Below are positions 62,332 to 64,000 of a stretch of DNA of 64,000 nt, in pieces. The notes beneath the pieces were generated by a model, which saw only the letters and a program-made list of their open reading frames with translations, was not told where the DNA came from and made no database searches. The first letter of the stretch is position 1. Each line of letters starts with the position of its first letter. The DNA is from Pseudoalteromonas rubra (lineage in GTDB: Bacteria > Pseudomonadota > Gammaproteobacteria > Enterobacterales > Alteromonadaceae), in assembly GCF_000238295.3 (NCBI RefSeq), contig NZ_AHCD03000043.1:62001-126000 (forward strand), in the 5' to 3' direction. A program made the translations under genes and the position numbers.

Positions 62332-63140
62332 AGCGCCTAAACCTGGGGGGAATTATTTGGCTGAATTCTTTTTTGCGAAGTATTTCTTGCCAGTCAGACG
62401 AATGCTAAATGCGTGGGGCAGTGATTCCGTTGATGGGGTGTCTACTGCTGTGTTGTTTCAGCTGGTTGCTGTTGTCTGGTAAGCTATTCTATACCTCGTG
62501 TTTAGGCGGTATACTTATGTCATGCTAAACATATTTTTAATACGATTAGTCGGGTAAAAATTCGCGACATTAAGCAGTTATCAAACACTTTAGTTCACAG
62601 GCTTATATCTTTCTTGTTGCCAGCTTTTATTTCGCTTTGCTTGTTTTACGTTGTTGGCTAATGATATACCGAGCATGGCAGAGGTATAAAATTTGAACAC
62701 CGAAGTCAGCTCTTTCAGTTGGCTTTTGAGCCAACAAGCTACATCCTGTCTTTTTAATAATTACAGATCCACTTAGTCTAATTTTTCCTTTTTAGGTGCT
62801 AGCCAAGATTTAGCGCCGGCTCCTTGCTAACGTCTTGCTTTAGTTGTCTTTAATGTATATTAGCTTAGTTACCTGCAAGGTTGGGTTACCTTTACATTGT
62901 GGGTGCGTATTAAATGGCTGTCTGGTTATCATGTTGGGAGATTAAGGCACCGAGCATGAATTTGAGGCAGTTTTTACATCGCGTATAGTGTAGTATGGTG
63001 AAATTACCCATAGTCTTGTTATTTGGTTATTTTTTGACAATGTAAACTAGATAAGCAATGTCATAGGTAGCCATTACATCGAATTAAAATAAAAATATCT
63101 GGGGTTCCTCAGGCAGTGGCGTTATCTTTAGGAGAGTATC
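62332..63140. other. Gene-free stretch with IS10-like end remnant
   Basis: No credible gene. The right part (about 62938-63112) aligns with the end of the IS10-like element (GCACCGAGCATGAAT, TTATTTGGTTATTTTTTG, CTGGGGTTCCTCAG). It is followed by nine bases GCAGTGGCG and then TTATC, again at an attC-type right box. The left part (62,340-62,930) has no recognisable content. Confidence 0.6.
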
Positions 63141-63464
63141 ATGGATATGCATCGAAAAATTTTAGGTTGGTTTTTTTTGGTCTTGGGGGGGATGAATGCA
63201 GTGGGAATGGCTATCATGACCTTAAATAATTTTGAGGCCTTCTCTGGTGGAACATGGGAAATATACACGTTAAACCTCGTCGTTATTGCTATATGTTCTG
63301 CTTCATCTGCATGTGGGTTTTTTATTCTTAAGGAAAAACGCTGGGCATTTAACTTATTATTTAAGCTATCGTTTGTTTGGTTGATATTTTTTCCCTTAGG
63401 CACAGCGCTTGCGTTATATTATTTTTACTTTCACTTTATGCACCTAAGAAAAGCTGTTGTTTGA
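63141..63464 (+). CDS. Small three-TM membrane protein
   Basis: The 107-residue protein has three membrane helices (about 7-27, 38-58, 73-98) and a HMHLRK tail. ATG follows GGAGAG. It starts twenty bases after the IS10-like end. Unknown family. Confidence 0.6.
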   Translation: MDMHRKILGWFFLVLGGMNAVGMAIMTLNNFEAFSGGTWEIYTLNLVVIAICSASSACGFFILKEKRWAFNLLFKLSFVWLIFFPLGTALALYYFYFHFMHLRKAVV

Positions 63465-63578
63465 TTGAGTAGATGATACAGCTTTCTATACATGAAAAAA
63501 GACTATGGCTTTAATAGCTTAAACTGCTTTATTTGGCGTCGCTGCTAAGGACTGAAAGCACTACAAAAGGATTGGGTT

Positions 63579-64000
63579 TTGGGTTTAATAGAAAAGCACT
63601 GGATAAAGATACCTGCCGTTTTATATGTTGTTGGATTTATTGTTCATAATGCATATTTATCCAGCTTTGGAAGTTATGAATTTCAGTTAGTTCAAGCTAA
63701 ATACATACTCTCTGGGTTTGGAGCAGTAGGTTTTTCCGTTATCTGTATTGTATACACCGGAATTAGGGTTAACTTATCCAATGTCAGTAAAAGCCTCACC
63801 ATTGATAAGGTTTTACCCTGGTCTCTGAGAGTTATTTCTTTCCCTTATGTTATTTACGCAATCTTGTATGGAAAAGAGCTGTTTGAGATTGGTAGAGATG
63901 CAAAGGATTCACTTATTCTAATCGGGGTTCTAGCCTCTCTTATAGCTCATGCTGTCGTCGCTTTTACGATATTAGATATTGCTTTAATGCCAGGCGACAA
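63579..64000 (+). CDS. Multi-TM membrane protein, 3' end outside window
   Basis: An open frame from TTG 63579 (AAAGGA nine bases upstream) to the window edge, about 140 codons. It has hydrophobic helices at about 10-27, 38-60, 80-98 and 112-135, starting LGLIEKHWIKIPAVLYVVGF. The true end and function are not visible. Confidence 0.6.
   Translation, partial: MGLIEKHWIKIPAVLYVVGFIVHNAYLSSFGSYEFQLVQAKYILSGFGAVGFSVICIVYTGIRVNLSNVSKSLTIDKVLPWSLRVISFPYVIYAILYGKELFEIGRDAKDSLILIGVLASLIAHAVVAFTILDIALMPGD

Larger units (their letters stand above)
51434..63578 (+). other. Integron-type gene-cassette array 2 (no integrase seen)
   Basis: About fifteen small plus-strand genes, mostly orphan, AT-rich, separated by attC-like sites, R1 repeats and IS10-like remnants. 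A clear Vibrio-like ~125-bp site lies at 56054. Less clear attC-like spacers are at about 52520-52550, 57001-57070, 57366-57430, 57949-58000, 60205-60300 (AAGTTGCTCAAG left end), 61285-61385 and 61748-61860. Confidence 0.7.

Overview
ORGANISM. The window looks like the chromosome of a marine gammaproteobacterium close to Pseudoalteromonas. It has a FlgT/FlgP/FlgO-type flagellum, RpoN- and FliA-type promoters, cheV-cheR, a secreted S8 protease with a PPC tail, and Vibrio-like integron recombination sites. The assignment rests on recognised protein families; no database search was possible.

LAYOUT. (1) 0-11.4 kb is surface and flagellar: a 5'-cut outer-membrane barrel protein, a SPOR lipoprotein and three tandem FlgO-family lipoproteins, then tRNA-Arg(CCT), flgT and flgP (divergent, each with its own sigma-54 promoter), an ImmA/IrrE protease plus small membrane protein, flgN-flgM-flgA, cheV and cheR. 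(2) 11.5-24.4 kb holds single-gene accessory functions: a zinc-ribbon protein, AraC regulator, S41 peptidase, betaine-type binding protein, Asp/Asn hydroxylase, MipA/OmpV protein with a two-component system, subtilase and arylamine N-acetyltransferase. (3) 24.4-34.7 kb is an indigoidine-type pigment locus: divergent marR, a single-module NRPS (A-Ox-A-T-TE), a 4-OT-like tautomerase, psuG/indA and an RND pump. The two transcription units carry similar palindromic operator candidates. (4) 34.6-43.1 kb is a run of small, AT-rich, same-strand orphan genes separated by attC-like sites and repeats. I read it as an integron cassette array with no integrase in view. (5) 43.2-50.5 kb is a minus-strand operon: HlyD-type adaptor, ABC ATPase, FtsX/MacB permease, NtrC-like regulator and histidine kinase. 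A near-consensus sigma-54 promoter lies in front of it. (6) 51.2-64 kb is a second cassette array. It contains an EVE/PUA-like plus DUF4145 gene pair, an IS10-like element with a 9-bp target duplication inside an attC site, a gene with a perfect in-frame 963-bp tandem duplication, a small MreB-like protein, and many lipoproteins and membrane proteins. The last gene runs off the window.

HOW IT FITS TOGETHER. The flagellar genes form the usual late/regulatory set (anti-sigma-28 FlgM, chaperones FlgN and FlgA, H-ring/outer-membrane proteins FlgT and FlgP), but the rod/hook operon that commonly follows cheR is absent. The pigment locus reads as synthesis plus export under one MarR switch. The 43-50 kb operon reads as a self-regulated sigma-54 efflux system. 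The cassette arrays show clear signs of ageing and rearrangement: insertion-element ends abutting attC boxes, homopolymer frameshifts, long direct repeats and tandem duplications.
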